Positions 10,565-21,484 of a DNA stretch of 64,000 nucleotides are shown here, one piece after another. Each line of letters opens with the position of its first letter. Within the stretch, counting starts at the first letter, position 1. The translations under genes were made by a program, and so were the position numbers. This DNA comes from Cryptomeria japonica (lineage: Eukaryota; Streptophyta; Pinopsida; Cupressales; Cupressaceae): positions 18,674,285 through 18,738,284 of the forward strand of contig NC_081413.1 of assembly GCF_030272615.1 (NCBI RefSeq), written 5' to 3'. The notes beneath the pieces are model-generated. The model was not told the DNA's origin and did no database searches. It saw nothing but the letters and a program-made list of their open reading frames with translations.

Positions 10565-11800
10565 ATAAAAAGGATAGATCCTTGCTGATACAAACAACAT
10601 TGCATGCCCAATATGATGGAGACCAATGGTATGTGGATAGTGGATGTTCATGTCACATGACAAGTGACAAAAGTAAATTCATCAAACTAAAGGCTATTGA
10701 TGGTGGGACAATTAGTTTTGGAGACAATGCTACAACAACTATAGTAGGAAAATGGACCATAAGTCTTCAAAATGGAAAAATTGAAATAAACAATGTCCTC
10801 ATGTGAACCTGGCTTAAAAAAAACCTTTTTAGTGTAAGTCAATTACGAAATAAGGATAATTCATAGTAGAACCAAAAAGGTCCAACGATCTCTACATACT
10901 AAGTGAAAAAAAATGCAATAAATGTCTTATGAAAAAAAGAAGATGAAGGTTGGGTATGGCGTAGAAGATTGGGGCTCATCAATTTTGACAATCTGGTCAA
11001 ATTTAGCAATACACAAGTAGTGAATGATATTCTTAGAATCTCCCAATCTTCAAATACTAATTGCAATCCTTGGAAAATTGGAAAGGAAACAAGAGTCACA
11101 TTCAATTCAAAGGAGTATTCTGCATCCACACCATTATAGCTCATTCACATGGATCTTTGTGGACCAACTCGTATGGAAATCATATGTGGTGAAAAATACT
11201 TCATGTTGTTAATAGATGACTATTCTATATTCACTTGGGTCACTTTTCTAAAACATAAGTATGATGAATTAGAAAAGTTCAATATATAATCAAGGCTTTA
11301 GTTGAACATAAAATTGGATTGAAGGTAAAGTACTTAAGATCAAACAAATTGGGTGAGTTCACATCAATAGAATTTGAAGAATTTTGTGAAAATATTGAAC
11401 TAGGATATAATTATTAGTTTCTAGGACACCACAAAAAATAGAGTGTTGGAAATGAAGAATAGGACCATACAAGAAATGTCACTTGAGGACCATACTAAAT
11501 GAGTCTAAATTATTAGATTAATTATGGAGAGAGGTAAAACATACAATAGTTTATATCCTAAATAGAGCGTGCAAATAAGAGTCAATTATGATAAGACTCC
11601 ATATGAATTATGGAAAGAAATGGATGAAATAATAAAATAATTTAAAGTATTTGGTAGCAAGTGTTATATAAGAAGATATGAAGATAACTTAGGGGAATTT
11701 TACACAAGATCTAATTAAGGAATATTTCTTGGCTATTCATTAAGAATCAAAGAATTCAAGTGTTACAATAATCGGCTACATAAGGTGATTGAAAGCATAA
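10565..11800 (+). pseudogene. Copia protease and integrase pseudogene
   Basis: The protease shows WYVDSGCSCHMTSDK at about 10627-10671 (catalytic Asp-Ser-Gly present), then FGDNATTTIVGKW and the LFSVSQL block at about 10828-10850. The pre-integrase zinc region is degraded (VWRRRLGLINFDNL near 10956). The integrase core appears as MDLCGPTRMEIICGEKYFML (about 11144-11203), with the first catalytic Asp in MDLCGP and LIDDYS following. The second Asp/Glu region survives only in pieces with many stops. It continues directly from gag and leads into RT. Confidence 0.75.
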
Positions 11801-11959
11801 ATGTTCGCGTTGATAATAATTTTCATCATAAAGAAGTAGATCAAGAAATTTATCATGAGGAGGAAGAAAGAAACAATGAGGAAAATGAAAAGGAGGATTA
11901 AAATAAGAAGACTACTACACAATGAGGCCCCTAAGACACCCTCAAAATTTGTTCAAAGA

Positions 11960-12729
11960 AATCATCCAAAAGAACTAGTTATTGGTCACATGAATACAAA
12001 TATTCAAACAAGAAGAAGATTGGCAACCACACCAAATCACATGGATTTACTTTCCATGATTGAACCTAAATATTTCAAGGAAGCTATCCAAGAGACACAT
12101 TGGGTAGAAGCTATGGAGGATGAATTAAACAAAATATAGAAAAATGAAATTTGGGAACTTGTCCCAAGACCCAAGTACAAGATTGTGATAGGCACCAAAT
12201 AGATTTTCAAAAACAAATTGAACGAAGATGGTCAAGTAGTGAGAAATAAAGCAAGGTTGGTGCACAAAGGATATGCACAAGTGGATAGAGTTGACTTTGA
12301 AGAAATTTTTTCCTTAGTCGCATGACTAGATGCTATTAGGATGTTTCTAGCATATGGTTGCTACAAAAACTTCAAAGAGTATCAAATTGATGTTAAACCA
12401 ACATTTTTGAATGGGAATCTAGAAGAAGTTTACATCGAATAACTAGAAGGATTTATCCTATTAAAAAATAAATTTTATGTATGTAAACTCAAGAAGGCCC
12501 TTTATGGTTTAAAACAAGCTCCTAGAACTGAACACCCTAGATTGGACCAATACTTACAAGACAAATGATTCTAGCAAGGTGTAGCGGATAACAATCTCCA
12601 CTTGAACAAGATTCGAAATGATCGTCAATTGATTGTTGTGGTATACATTGATGATATCATCTTTGAAGGAAGAAAAAAGGGTATGTGTCAAAACTTTTCT
12701 CAGAAAATGTAGCAATAATTTGAGATGTC
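11960..12729 (+). pseudogene. Copia RT N-terminal half, interrupted at FEMS
   Basis: The reading frame shows HWVEAMEDELNKI (about 12099-12137), WELVPRPK, NKARLVHKGYAQVDRVDFEE (about 12243-12303), YQIDVKPTFLNGNLEEVYIE, KALYGLKQAPR and the catalytic YIDDI (VVVYIDDIIFEGRKKGM near 12637-12690). Several TAA/TAG/TGA codons interrupt it. It stops inside FEMS at 12729; the next residues of the motif (LLGELSFYL) are found 7.16 kb away at 19895, in register. Between the two copies of ATGTC lies a separate insertion. Confidence 0.85.
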
Positions 12730-14424
12730 TATTAGCACCTTCAAATTCAGAAGTAATTTGAAGTGATTATGTTGAAATTTTGCTAAGGCATATCAAAGAA
12801 CACTCTTGCAATGTTTTCTAAGCTGCCCACTTTGAGAGTGAATAAATCAGAGCCCGGTGAATAATATGAGAAATACCTTTAGGATCATGTTGATTGCTCA
12901 TAAGTAAACATGTTAATCAAGTTACAACCTCTTATTATCAGATTTGTTAGGTTTTTGATGCACTCAGTTTGAGGGGTCAACAAAGGTTTGTTGTATGTAT
13001 AATTTCATAATTGTCCAAGTGGCTTACTTTGGAGGTTTGCATTTCACATCCGATTGATTGTCATGAAAAACTAATTGTTCCCCTGTATTCCTAGCATATT
13101 GGTGTACCCCTCTGCTCATTTTAAGAAGCTCGGGACCTCATTTGATATATTTGCCAAATTCAAATCGTTTGTAGTTCATTATGTTTTGTAGTTTGCACAT
13201 AGAAATACTTTTCAGAAGGGTCAATTTGAGTTTTAAAATTTCACATCCAGATGACTGTTATAGAAAACCAATATTTTTATGTGATTTCCTATATCTTTAT
13301 GACCTTACAAGCTAGTTTGTAGAGCTCCCGAATTTCGTTTGATATCTTTTCCAAGTGAAAACCAAATACATATTGTTTAGGTTAATTCACAAAATAGTGT
13401 TAAAACTATTAAAATAGCCCTACATTCTGGTTTTTGTTTTTCCACCCAGTGACCTACACATCAAACTAATTGGTCTACTAAATTCTCTATAGTTCAATGA
13501 TCTCATGTGCAAATTTTTAGGTCCTTGTGACTTTGTTTGCTATTTTTTCAGGATGCATATGAAATAGGGTTTGAAAGGGTTATGGGAGGTTCTAGTGCAG
13601 AAAGTATAAAGTATTCAACTTTGGTGATTAATATCTCACACTCTAGGCATCATCATGAGAATATATATTACAGTGTGATTCTGAGTATACCGGTTGCCAT
13701 AGTCTCATGTTGTCATTTGATCAGTTTTTGAAAGTGTTTCCAAAGGTTCTGAGCTCATTTTGGTGACTAAACAAGAGGGGTCAAGAAATCAAGATTTAGT
13801 GATTAAATTGTTCACATTTTTTTATCCGAATGCACATTGAGATGGTTTCAGGTTAGTCCCAAGGCCCAGTTATTTGCAAACAAATTTTTTTTAGGTCAGG
13901 CCCACAAGGAGCTCGGCCTATTTCACGACATTGCATTTGTAGTCTCCAAATTGATATTAATATTTTATTATTTAAATCATCTTTATGATTTAAATAATAA
14001 TATACGTGTATGAAGAATTGAAATCAGTCATGTTTATAATGTACTCATGTCCTGCACCTAGATTCATGAGAAATAAGGGATTTATACTAATTTTAAAATC
14101 ATTATTTAAAACATTATTAAATAGATATACTCAAATGCAAATTGACATTTCAGAATGTGAGGCCCCATTATTTTCTGGGGCTAGTATATCACTCACAATT
14201 GAGTTAAATGAAAATCAAACCCTAGCGAGCAAGAGCAAAGCCACGACAGCAAAGGGTGAAAAGGAAATCATGTCAATAAGAACAATTGTTCTGGGATGCT
14301 CGGCAAAATAGAATATGGTTCCCAAGGAGTCTCGAGTGTGGTGGTCTAGGGTTTGGTCCTGTGTCTTCTTTCTTTCTGGTTATTGAGCTTAGTTTCTCTT
14401 TAATGGCCATGGCCGATGTCTAAT
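12730..14424. other. Gene-free left part of the 7.16-kb insertion
   Basis: No coding homology that I can support. T-rich sequence with two loosely similar segments (around 13010-13120 and 13220-13330, both containing TTTCACATCC followed by GA.GA.TGT), suggesting an old internal duplication. Confidence 0.5.
13965..14000. repeat. AT-rich perfect hairpin
   Basis: A 16-bp arm (TTATTATTTAAATCAT) at 13965-13980 and its reverse complement at 13985-14000 are separated by CTTT. It is a strong cruciform or hairpin candidate in otherwise gene-free sequence. Confidence 0.85.
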
Positions 14425-14766
14425 TTGCCTGCGAGTAAGGAATCCTTCAAGCGAATGCAATTTGCAGGTGTAAAGCCTAACTCCACGCCCTTTCCCAACA
14501 CCTCTCTCACCGTGCGAGTGTGAATACTCTGGCAGAGATGTGTATAAAACATTGAAACAGAGATATATGTAAACTGTGGAATCACAACAAAGCTTTTGAA
14601 TCATTTAATGACTGCCTCAAATGTCATGGAAGCAACTATCGTAGGATATATATAAAATACATTTGTTGAAAAGGCTTTAAAAGCTTTCAAGCAAATGCGA
14701 ATTATCAGCCTACAGCTTGAGCCAACATTCCTCCTCGCCTATGGCAATATGAGATCTTTGGAACTC
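14425..14766 (+). pseudogene. PPR-repeat pseudogene, left piece
   Basis: Degenerate pentatricopeptide-repeat coding sequence; PPR proteins bind organellar RNA. Visible: SFKRMQFAGVKPNS (about 14440-14482), NCGITTKAF (about 14575-14600), and EKALKAFKQMRIISLQLEP (about 14671-14727) followed by LAYGNMRSLE, matching the plant PPR pattern AL..F.QMQ.AGVQPD..TF...L.AC..M.ALE. Frames change several times and stops interrupt it. It is cut at about 14766 by the LTR of a minus-strand Copia, and similar sequence resumes after 17894. A processed or captured copy is as likely as a former resident gene. Confidence 0.6.
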
Positions 14767-15341
14767 TGTTGTTCTTATAGCCTGTTGAATAACAAAATAT
14801 AATAACAGAAAGCTAAACAATAATAGCAATAAATTTTGCAGAGGTATAAACACACAACTCAGAATTAAAAGAAACGCTCTATTTCAGAACTCCGCGCAGA
14901 AATTCTTTTATTGCAACTTAATAATCAATAGAACAACAAAGCTCTACATATATAGTTTTGCAGCTCTAAACAAACAGACTTCAAGAGAATTACAAAATTA
15001 ATATTTACTACTTAAAGTAGATCATGCACAACATGCATTGTTCGATAAAGGAAACTAACTGATAGTTCTAGAAAAAGAAAACTGCTTACTAAAAAACCTA
15101 AACCAAGAAAATAAATTGTCCACGGGCATGCATTCTTCAGCGAGAATTAGAACTGACAGTTGGAAAAACAAATTCAATTCCTAATTATATTATACTATGG
15201 ATCATGAACAAAAGGTTTTAATCGATGCATGTTTGTGCTTGATCGGTGGAATGCATGACAGAGAATGCTAGTTCTACAGTGGAGGCTAAAAACAGTTATA
15301 ATGCATGGAGCTGCATGCTCGAGCAGCATCAGTTCTCAACA
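14767..15341 (-). repeat. 3' LTR of minus-strand Copia
   Basis: Aligns with 17340-17894 over most of its length (shared AATATAATAACAGAAAG and CTCGAGCAGCATCAGTTC). On the minus strand it starts TGTTGAGAACTGATGC. The minus-strand 3' end is uncertain because the two LTR copies diverge left of TTCTTATAG. Confidence 0.75.
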
Positions 15342-15387
15342 TACTCTTCCTTGATGCTGAGAGGGTTCACAATCTTATCTTTTAGTG

Positions 15388-16467
15388 CTAAAAACATGCA
15401 ACCGCCTTTGTGAATATATCCACTAGTTGATCCTGGGTGTTGATGTGTTTCAATTCAACGTCCTTCTTCTGCACCAAATCTCGTATGAAGTGATATTTTA
15501 TATCAAAATGCTTTGTTCTATTGTGATGAACCGGATTCTTCGCTAACTTGATGGTACTCACATTGTCACAATAAATTACTGTAGGCTGAATTTGTTTTTC
15601 TCTAATTTCTTCCAAAACTTTTCTAAGCCAAAGAACTTGTGTACTAGATGAGGTAATTGCATCATACCCTACTTCTGTAGATGAGAAGGCAACATTGCTT
15701 TGCTTTTTCAAGCTCCAAGTAATTAATCCAAAACCAAATGAGAAACAATTCCCGGGTAAGTCATCCATACTACCTCCCCAATCTGAATCACTAAAGCCAA
15801 CAAGATTGAACTTTTCAGAAGAGTAGTAATGAATACCAAAATTTAGAGTTCCTTTCACATACCTCAAAATCCTCTTGGCTGCCTTCATATGTATTTCAGA
15901 TGGATTTGTCATATACCTTGAGACAAGTGAAACTGAATATGTAATATCAGGCCTTGTGTGGGTTAGAAGCATCAAGCTCCCCACAATACTTTTGTAAGTT
16001 GTCTCATCAACTAAATCAACACCATCATCTCTACATAACACAACTCCATGAGCACTTGGAGTAGGGGATGGGTTACAATCAAGCATATCAAATTTCTTCA
16101 ACATATCTTGTGCATACTTTGTTTGACAAATGAAAATTTCATTCTTACTTTGATAAACCTCCATTCCTAGAAAATATTTTGTGAGACCAAGATCTTTCAT
16201 CTTAAATTCATTCATCATAGGAACTTTGAATTTATTTTTCATCTTAGAACTACTACCCATATACAATAGATCATCAACATACAAACTTATGATTAGAATA
16301 TCAGTACCGTCTTGTTTGTAGTAAAGGGTAGGATCACTCTTACTTCTCTGAAAGCCATTCCCCTGAAAGTATCCATCAATCCTGGCATACCATGCTCTTG
16401 GTTCTTGCTTGAGGCCATACAAAGCCTTCTTCAACCTGTCGACATGATGTTTTTTCCTTCCACTTCA
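15388..16467 (-). pseudogene. Copia RT C-terminal half and RNase H
   Basis: Open from the methionine at 16434 to the stop at 15388 (348 residues). KKALYGLKQEPRAWYARID and the catalytic YVDDLLYMG mark RT. DSDWGGS, SSTEVGYDAI and YCDNVSTIKLAKNP mark RNase H, ending with the QLVDIFTKA tail typical of Copia polyproteins. N-terminal RT is absent. Just upstream the codons for EVYVEQPQGFEVEGK are in a different frame, separated by an A6 run, and are joined directly to the Gly/Arg-rich end of gag. The long open frame suggests a fairly recent insertion compared with the surrounding pseudogenes. Coding strand and order agree with the PBS at 17302-17313. Confidence 0.85.
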
Positions 16468-17246
16468 AAACCTTGTGGCTGCTCCACATATACTTCCTCT
16501 TCCTCTTGAGCCACCTCTGCCTCTACCTCTTGAAGTATTTTGGTTTTGCCCTTTACTTTGCCCTTGATTGATTTTGGCTCTACTACTGCTTGCATCTTCA
16601 TTTTTTGTGATTTGCAATTTAGAGGAAAACGCTTTCTCTACACCTTCAAAAGAATCTTTCAATCTTTCTTCATGAGACATTAAGGATCCAACCAGTTTAT
16701 CAAACTGTAGTTTTGTCAAATCCTTGCTTTCTTCTATGATTATGGCAACATGATTCCATCTGGGTGTCAAAGATCTCAATACCCTTTTTTATCAAAACTT
16801 ATTTGCTTACAGTTTCCCCAAGTGTAGCCATTTTATTGACCACATCTTTGACTCTGACACAACAATCACTTATACTTTCAGCTTCTTGCATCTTCAAATT
16901 CTCGAACTCTCGCTTCAATGTCTGAAGCTTGATCACTACCCTAGTAAGCTTCTTGTAGAGTCTTCCAAGCATCTTTGGTAGTTGTTGCTTCTAATATTCT
17001 TGGAAATAAGCTTTTATCAAGAGCTATCTGAATGTGAAACAAAGTTTGAGCATTCTTCTTCCTTGCTTCCTTTCTTGTTGTTCTTTTATTCACTGCAAGG
17101 GCATTCCAATCAGTTGGCTCCTTGTAACCTGATTCAACAAACTCCCACAAATATTTTCCTATAAAAAAAGTCAGCATGTTAATGCAACAATAATCATACT
17201 CAATCCTATCAAATTCTGGAACGTGCATGCTATTAGAATTTGACAT
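16465..17246 (-). pseudogene. Copia gag (UBN2-type) fused to RT by deletion
   Basis: Starts at the methionine at 17246, 55 bases after the PBS. Residues 1-100 carry the Copia gag N-terminal pattern (YLWEFVESGYKEP, ALDKSLFPRILEATTTKDAW). A stop and frame interruption fall near 16935-16780. The C-terminal part (16779-16465) has LTKLQFDKLVGSLMSHEERL and a Gly-Arg-rich GRGRGGSRGRG tail. The usual CCHC knuckle is missing because the Arg/Gly tail runs directly into RT sequence at about 16495; the repeated GAGGAAGAGGAAG there could have served as deletion microhomology. Confidence 0.8.
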
Positions 17247-17301
17247 GATTATCTTTGACGAAATTCTAAAAATAAAATTTTAACCCAAAACAATTTTACT
17301 T

Positions 17302-17313
17302 GCTCTGATACCA
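17302..17313 (-). promoter_or_regulatory. PBS matching tRNA-iMet
   Basis: Plus-strand GCTCTGATACCA is the complement of TGGTATCAGAGC, the common plant Copia PBS. It lies two bases inside the 5' LTR edge at 17316. Confidence 0.9.
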
Positions 17314-17315
17314 CT

Positions 17316-17894
17316 TGTAGAATCTAAATTGAACCCCCTTTTCTTATAGTCAGCTGATTAATAAAATATAATAACAGAAAGATAAACAATAATAGCAATA
17401 AATATTGCAGAGGTATAAACACACAACTCAGAATTAAAAGAAATACTCTATTTCAGAACTCCATGCAGAAATTCTTTTATTGCAACTTAATAATCAATAA
17501 AACAACAGAGCTTTACATATATAGTTTTGCAACTCTAAAAAAACAGACTTCAAGAGAATTACAAAATTAATATTTACTGCTTAAAGCAGATCATGCACAA
17601 CATGCATTGTTCGATAAAGGAAACTAACTGATAGTTCTAAAAAAAGAAAACTGCTCACTTAAAAACTAAACCAAGAAAATAAATTGTCCACGGGCATACA
17701 TTCTTCAGCGAGAATTAGAACTGGTAGTTCGAAAAACAAATTCAATTCCTAATTATATTAACAAAAGGTTTTAATCGATGCATGTTTGTGCTTGATCGGT
17801 GGAATGCATGACAGGTAATGTTAGTTTTACGGTGGAGGCTAAAAACAGTTATAATGCATGGAGCTGCATGCTCGAGCAGCATCAGTTCCCAACA
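17316..17894 (-). repeat. 5' LTR of minus-strand Copia
   Basis: 579 bases. On the minus strand it begins TGTTGGGAACTGATGC and ends ATTCTACA before the PBS. It matches the LTR at 14767-15341 with scattered substitutions and small indels. Confidence 0.8.
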
Positions 17895-18460
17895 ACACTT
17901 GCACTAAACGTATTTGATGAAAAGGTCGTAGAAACTGAAGTAAATGCAAAGATATGCATAAAAGCCAATTCCATGATCATTCCAACATGCCTATGCGCCA
18001 AAATGGAGACTGGAGCAGTGAATCGACATCCATTAAAGCATAAAGCATAGAGATTTTTCGTCAAATGGTGTAGTTGCTTTGGCAGATTTGTATGAAAAAT
18101 GTGGAACCACAAATATTACGCTTGCCCATGAACTTTTTCACTGCGGCCTAAATAAATGTGGTCTGATGGAATGTAGATTGCACGAAATGCACAAAATAAA
18201 TTTGGTGAAAATGATTAGAAACTCTCATGCTAATGTATTTGGCAGGCATAATATCCAAATTCCATGACCCATGCCAATATCCATCATGTCTGTGCAAATG
18301 GGAGGCTGCAAATGGAGCTTTGTGACAATGTATCAACATCTGTTAGATGCAATGCCTTGGCGGGCATGTAGGCAAAATGTGGATGTAGAGGAAAGACCCA
18401 TGAACTGTTTAATAGAGTGCAGTTAAAAAGAAATTATTTGGTTTTAAGTAACAATACAGT
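17895..18460 (+). pseudogene. PPR-repeat pseudogene, right piece
   Basis: Degenerate coding sequence with two PPR-like segments: VVALADLYEKCG followed by ITLAHELF (about 18065-18140), and VSTSVRCNALAGM with a stop then AKCGCRGKTHELFNRVQ (about 18325-18423). Plant PPR proteins have the pattern NALVDMYAKCG...A.ELFD.M. Stops and frameshifts are frequent. It is probably the continuation of 14425-14766 on the other side of the Copia insertion, although no codon-exact junction can be shown. Confidence 0.6.
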
Positions 18461-19352
18461 CAATGGGAAGAGGCAAGGTAACTGGTGATCATTCTCACCT
18501 AAAAGATAAAATTGGTTGCAAGTGAAATAATCAGATGAAACATAAAGTGCAACACACTAACTAATATTCTCATCAAGTGTATAGTGACTTGACGGGATTG
18601 CCAAGTGTCTTCTCCAGATGCACTTCACAACTCTCTTTCTTTTCAATAAATTCTCTTTCTTTCTCATTGTAAGGGGTTCTGAATTTTCCCATAGAGCTGT
18701 GTATAGTCCAGTGTTTGGATAATTTCATAGCGGTAGTAGTTTCAATTAATTAATGGGTAGATTATTAAATTGTTGTAGAGATTGTTTTCATTTGTATTTT
18801 CAGATTTCATGTGAATCATAATGTTAAGGATATTTTGATTTGTCTAGATAATTCCATTGTCAATGTGTAACTATGTGTATGGGGTTCCTTCAAGGAAGGA
18901 ATTAGAGTCTATCTGCAGGTTGCAGTGAATCTGGAAATATATTATGGATTTATAAGAATGGTTTATGCAACAACAGAAGGAGCTACGTTAATTTTAGGCA
19001 TCAATGCTCAAAGGGCTCACTAATTTGAAGTAATCTACTATTTGGGTTTGCATTCATAGTCGAGGAATTGACTCTATGCTCTAGGAGTAGACATTGGTCT
19101 GCTAAAATTGTTCAGGATTTCTTTCAGAAACACATCAAATAATCAAAATCCCACTTCTTTTCCCATTGTTTACTTTCTTGTTTAATTTATTTTAATTGCC
19201 GCATCTCCTTGGTCATTAAAGATCCTAGAGGATAAGTCTGAAAGTGTATTTTCATCATTCCCTCATGTTTTGGGGAGATGCATAATTTATTGTTCTTAGT
19301 AAAATTTGAAGTCAATGGGATTAAGATTGAATATGAGATTATGTGAAGTATC
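18461..19352. other. Gene-free stretch
   Basis: AT-rich sequence without convincing coding or repeat structure. It may contain the decayed internal region of the element whose minus-strand LTR follows. Confidence 0.5.
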
Positions 19353-19889
19353 TATTAGGAATTGCATGCAAAATATATCAATTATATGTAGATAATTATT
19401 AAACACAAGAATTGAAAACACATAAATAATAATAGCAAAAAGACAATATTTAACATAGTTCACCCAATCTCGGGCTACATCCACCAAATAGAGAGTCCAA
19501 TATTATAATCTTGTAAATCAAAACTGATTACAACCAACAATCCCCTTGCAAATCAATATTGCTGCAAAATGCTACAAAATATTTAACGTGGTTGACCCCA
19601 TCTTGGGGGCACTGAACCCAAACCCTTGTCAAAAAATTTGGGGGGAAATCGCGTTGATAGAAGTAGGAAAAATTTAACCTCCAAGACTGATTAGGCTCCA
19701 TATAACAATAGTATCCCTATATATATGAGAACTATCCACCTTTTTTAAATCTGTATATTGTTGTTTGCCACATAGTTATCAAGTATACAGGTCTAGCTAG
19801 GAATACCCTTCTAAGTTTGGTGGAGCTCAAAGTGAATAAAGTTGACCAAACCTTGTTGAGTTGGCCCCATTCACTTGGAGAAACTAACA
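19353..19889 (-). repeat. Minus-strand LTR at the right end of the 7.16-kb insertion
   Basis: On the minus strand it begins TGTTAGTTTCTCC, has TATATATAGGGAT (plus coordinates about 19714-19727) as TATA box, and a downstream GGGTGAAC...GTTAAAT block that is present twice (about 19449-19475 and 19577-19602), indicating a small tandem duplication. It ends CTAATA. It abuts the ATGTC duplicate at 19890. No PBS is clear to its left. Confidence 0.5.
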
Positions 19890-20734
19890 ATGTCCTTGTT
19901 GGGTGAATTATCTTTTTATTTATGGCTACACGTCTTTCAACTTAAAGATGGTATTTTTATTTCACATACAAAATAAGCTAAGGAAACATTGAAAAGGTTT
20001 AGAATGAAAAAATGCATTCCTATAAGTATACCCATGGTTACAAGGTGTAAATTAAGTATTAAGATGGTGACTCTCCTAAAACAAATCAAACACTCTAACA
20101 ACCTCAAGACCAAACATTATGTAAGCAGTTGGAGTTGTAGCAAGATTTCAAGTGTCTCCCAAATAAACACGTATTCAAGCAGTGAAAATAATCTTCAAGT
20201 ACTTGAAAGGGACTTTTGACTTTGGCTTATGGTACCCTAGAGATGAAGACTCCACCTTAAAGACTATATAGATGCAAACTAGGTAGGTAGTGTAGATGAC
20301 AAGAAAAGCACAGGTGGCAATGCATTCTTTCTAGGAAATGACCTTATTTCATGATTGAGTAAGAAACAAGCCTCGATCTCCCTTTCTACCACTGAAGCAA
20401 AGTACATAACAACAACCCCATGTTGTACTCAAGTATTTTGGATGTGTCAAACTTGAAGGACATCAATGTAGAATATGATCACTTGATATTTATATTGTGT
20501 GATAACACAAGTGCCATAATTATCTCCAAAAATCTTGTGATTTACTCAAGGACAAAACACATTCCCATTAAATATCATTTCTTGAGAGAACAAGTTGTAG
20601 GACAATGGGTGAAGATGGAGTATGTCACTACCAAAGAACAAGTAGCAGATATATTCACAAAACCTCTACCAAGAGAAACCTTTGAGTTTTTTAGACAAAG
20701 ATTAGGGGTACTACCCTATCCTCCTAATAATTAA
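19890..20734 (+). pseudogene. Copia RT C-terminus and RNase H, continuation of 11960-12729
   Basis: Starts in register with the interrupted FEMS motif: MSLLGELSFYL at about 19890-19922, then HVFQLKDGIFISHTK, a TAA, AKETLKRFRMKKCIPIS, and after a frame change the RNase H block (YIDANWVGSVDDKKSTGG near 20260-20315, KKQASISLSTTEAKY near 20356-20403, LCDNTSAIIISKN near 20498-20537, ADIFTKPLPRETFEFFR near 20645-20700), stopping at 20732-20734. This is the standard C-terminus of a Copia polyprotein. It is followed by three polypurine blocks and an LTR start. Confidence 0.85.
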
Positions 20735-20763
20735 GGGGGAGTTCTTTTATTCACATACCCTTT

Positions 20764-20900
20764 TCCATTGATGCCAAAGCGGGAGAAGACTAAGGGGGAG
20801 AATTGGAATGAGAAGAAGAATTGACCTAAGGGGGAGCATTGTATAATCAAAGATCATATCATTAAGAGGTTAAGTTTTCCATCAATGGCAAAGGGGAGAT
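20764..20900 (+). promoter_or_regulatory. Multiple PPTs of the Copia element
   Basis: TGATGCCAAAGCGGGAGAAG (about 20769), AAGGGGGAGAA (about 20792), AAGGGGGAGCA (about 20829) and GGCAAAGGGGAGAT (20887-20900). The last abuts TGTTGAGATG. The CCATTGATGCCAAAG...CCATCAATGGCAAAG wording matches the 3' regions of both two-ORF copies. Confidence 0.75.
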
Positions 20901-21484
20901 TGTTGAGATGTTTTGATTGATGTTTATGATGGAAAAGGTTGACGTAAATCTAGCAAATGTTATCATTGATGTTCATCTTGGCAATTGTTGTCATATATAT
21001 ATATATATATATATGAGTGTTTGATTTTAGAGTCTATACTAAAACTTATGGAGATTGTGTGAGAATTGATATAGTGCCTTGACAATGAACTATAAACACA
21101 ATGATATGTATCAAGAAGATAAAACAATAACATATTAATGAATGCATAGGTTAATAAACAAGCATCGATTAAGAATGACAAGTAAATACTTCTAAATGTA
21201 TACTAGAATAAATAGAAATTAAGAAAAAAATAAAATGATTTATTAATGGGCTAACATGGTACAAACTAATAGTAAAAAAAAATCGATTATATTAATGTCA
21301 TGTTTGTGAAAAGGCATGACTTTGTATTTTGCAATGGCACAAACTAATTAAGGAACACAATTTAGAAGGGAGACTAATACATGGTTTTATTACAAAGACA
21401 AGGAGGTGCGATATATGCATCTTTAATATTAAGTATGTAAACCCCTCCAAAGAGTTTTGATGAGGTGTCTTGATTAAAAGACAC
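20901..21484 (+). repeat. Start of a Copia 3' LTR, probably truncated
   Basis: Begins TGTTGAGATGTTTTGATTG right after a PPT. It contains a (TA)n run at about 20995-21014. The sequence from 21485 onward matches LTR1 instead, so this LTR either ends or is truncated near 21484. It does not resemble LTR1, although LTR1 sits at the 5' side of the same gag-pol. Confidence 0.6.

Larger units (their letters stand above)
14767..17894 (-). mobile_element. Internally deleted minus-strand Copia element
   Basis: Related LTRs at about 14767-15341 and 17316-17894 flank an RT-RNase H ORF and a gag ORF, all on the minus strand, with a tRNA-iMet PBS. It is about 3.1 kb, roughly 2 kb shorter than a usual Copia, because protease, integrase and N-terminal RT are missing. 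It sits inside the PPR pseudogene. The left boundary is approximate and no TSD is clear. Confidence 0.8.
12730..19889. mobile_element. 7,160-bp insertion splitting the Copia RT, flanked by ATGTC
   Basis: ATGTC occurs at 12725-12729 and again at 19890-19894. Removing one copy and the block between rejoins the RT motif in frame. The block ends in CTAACA on the right and starts TATTAG on the left, compatible with a mutated TG...CA terminus. Its right end is a minus-strand LTR (19353-19889); I could not find a second copy of that LTR at the left end. It carries a PPR pseudogene split by a minus-strand Copia. Confidence 0.65.

Noticed and set aside
12730-13270. Left LTR partner of 19353-19889
   Set aside because: Apart from the TATTAG start I found no alignment between the two stretches.
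14006-14311. 101-residue plus-strand ORF
   Set aside because: No recognisable motif and no continuity with the PPR-like sequence that starts at about 14425.
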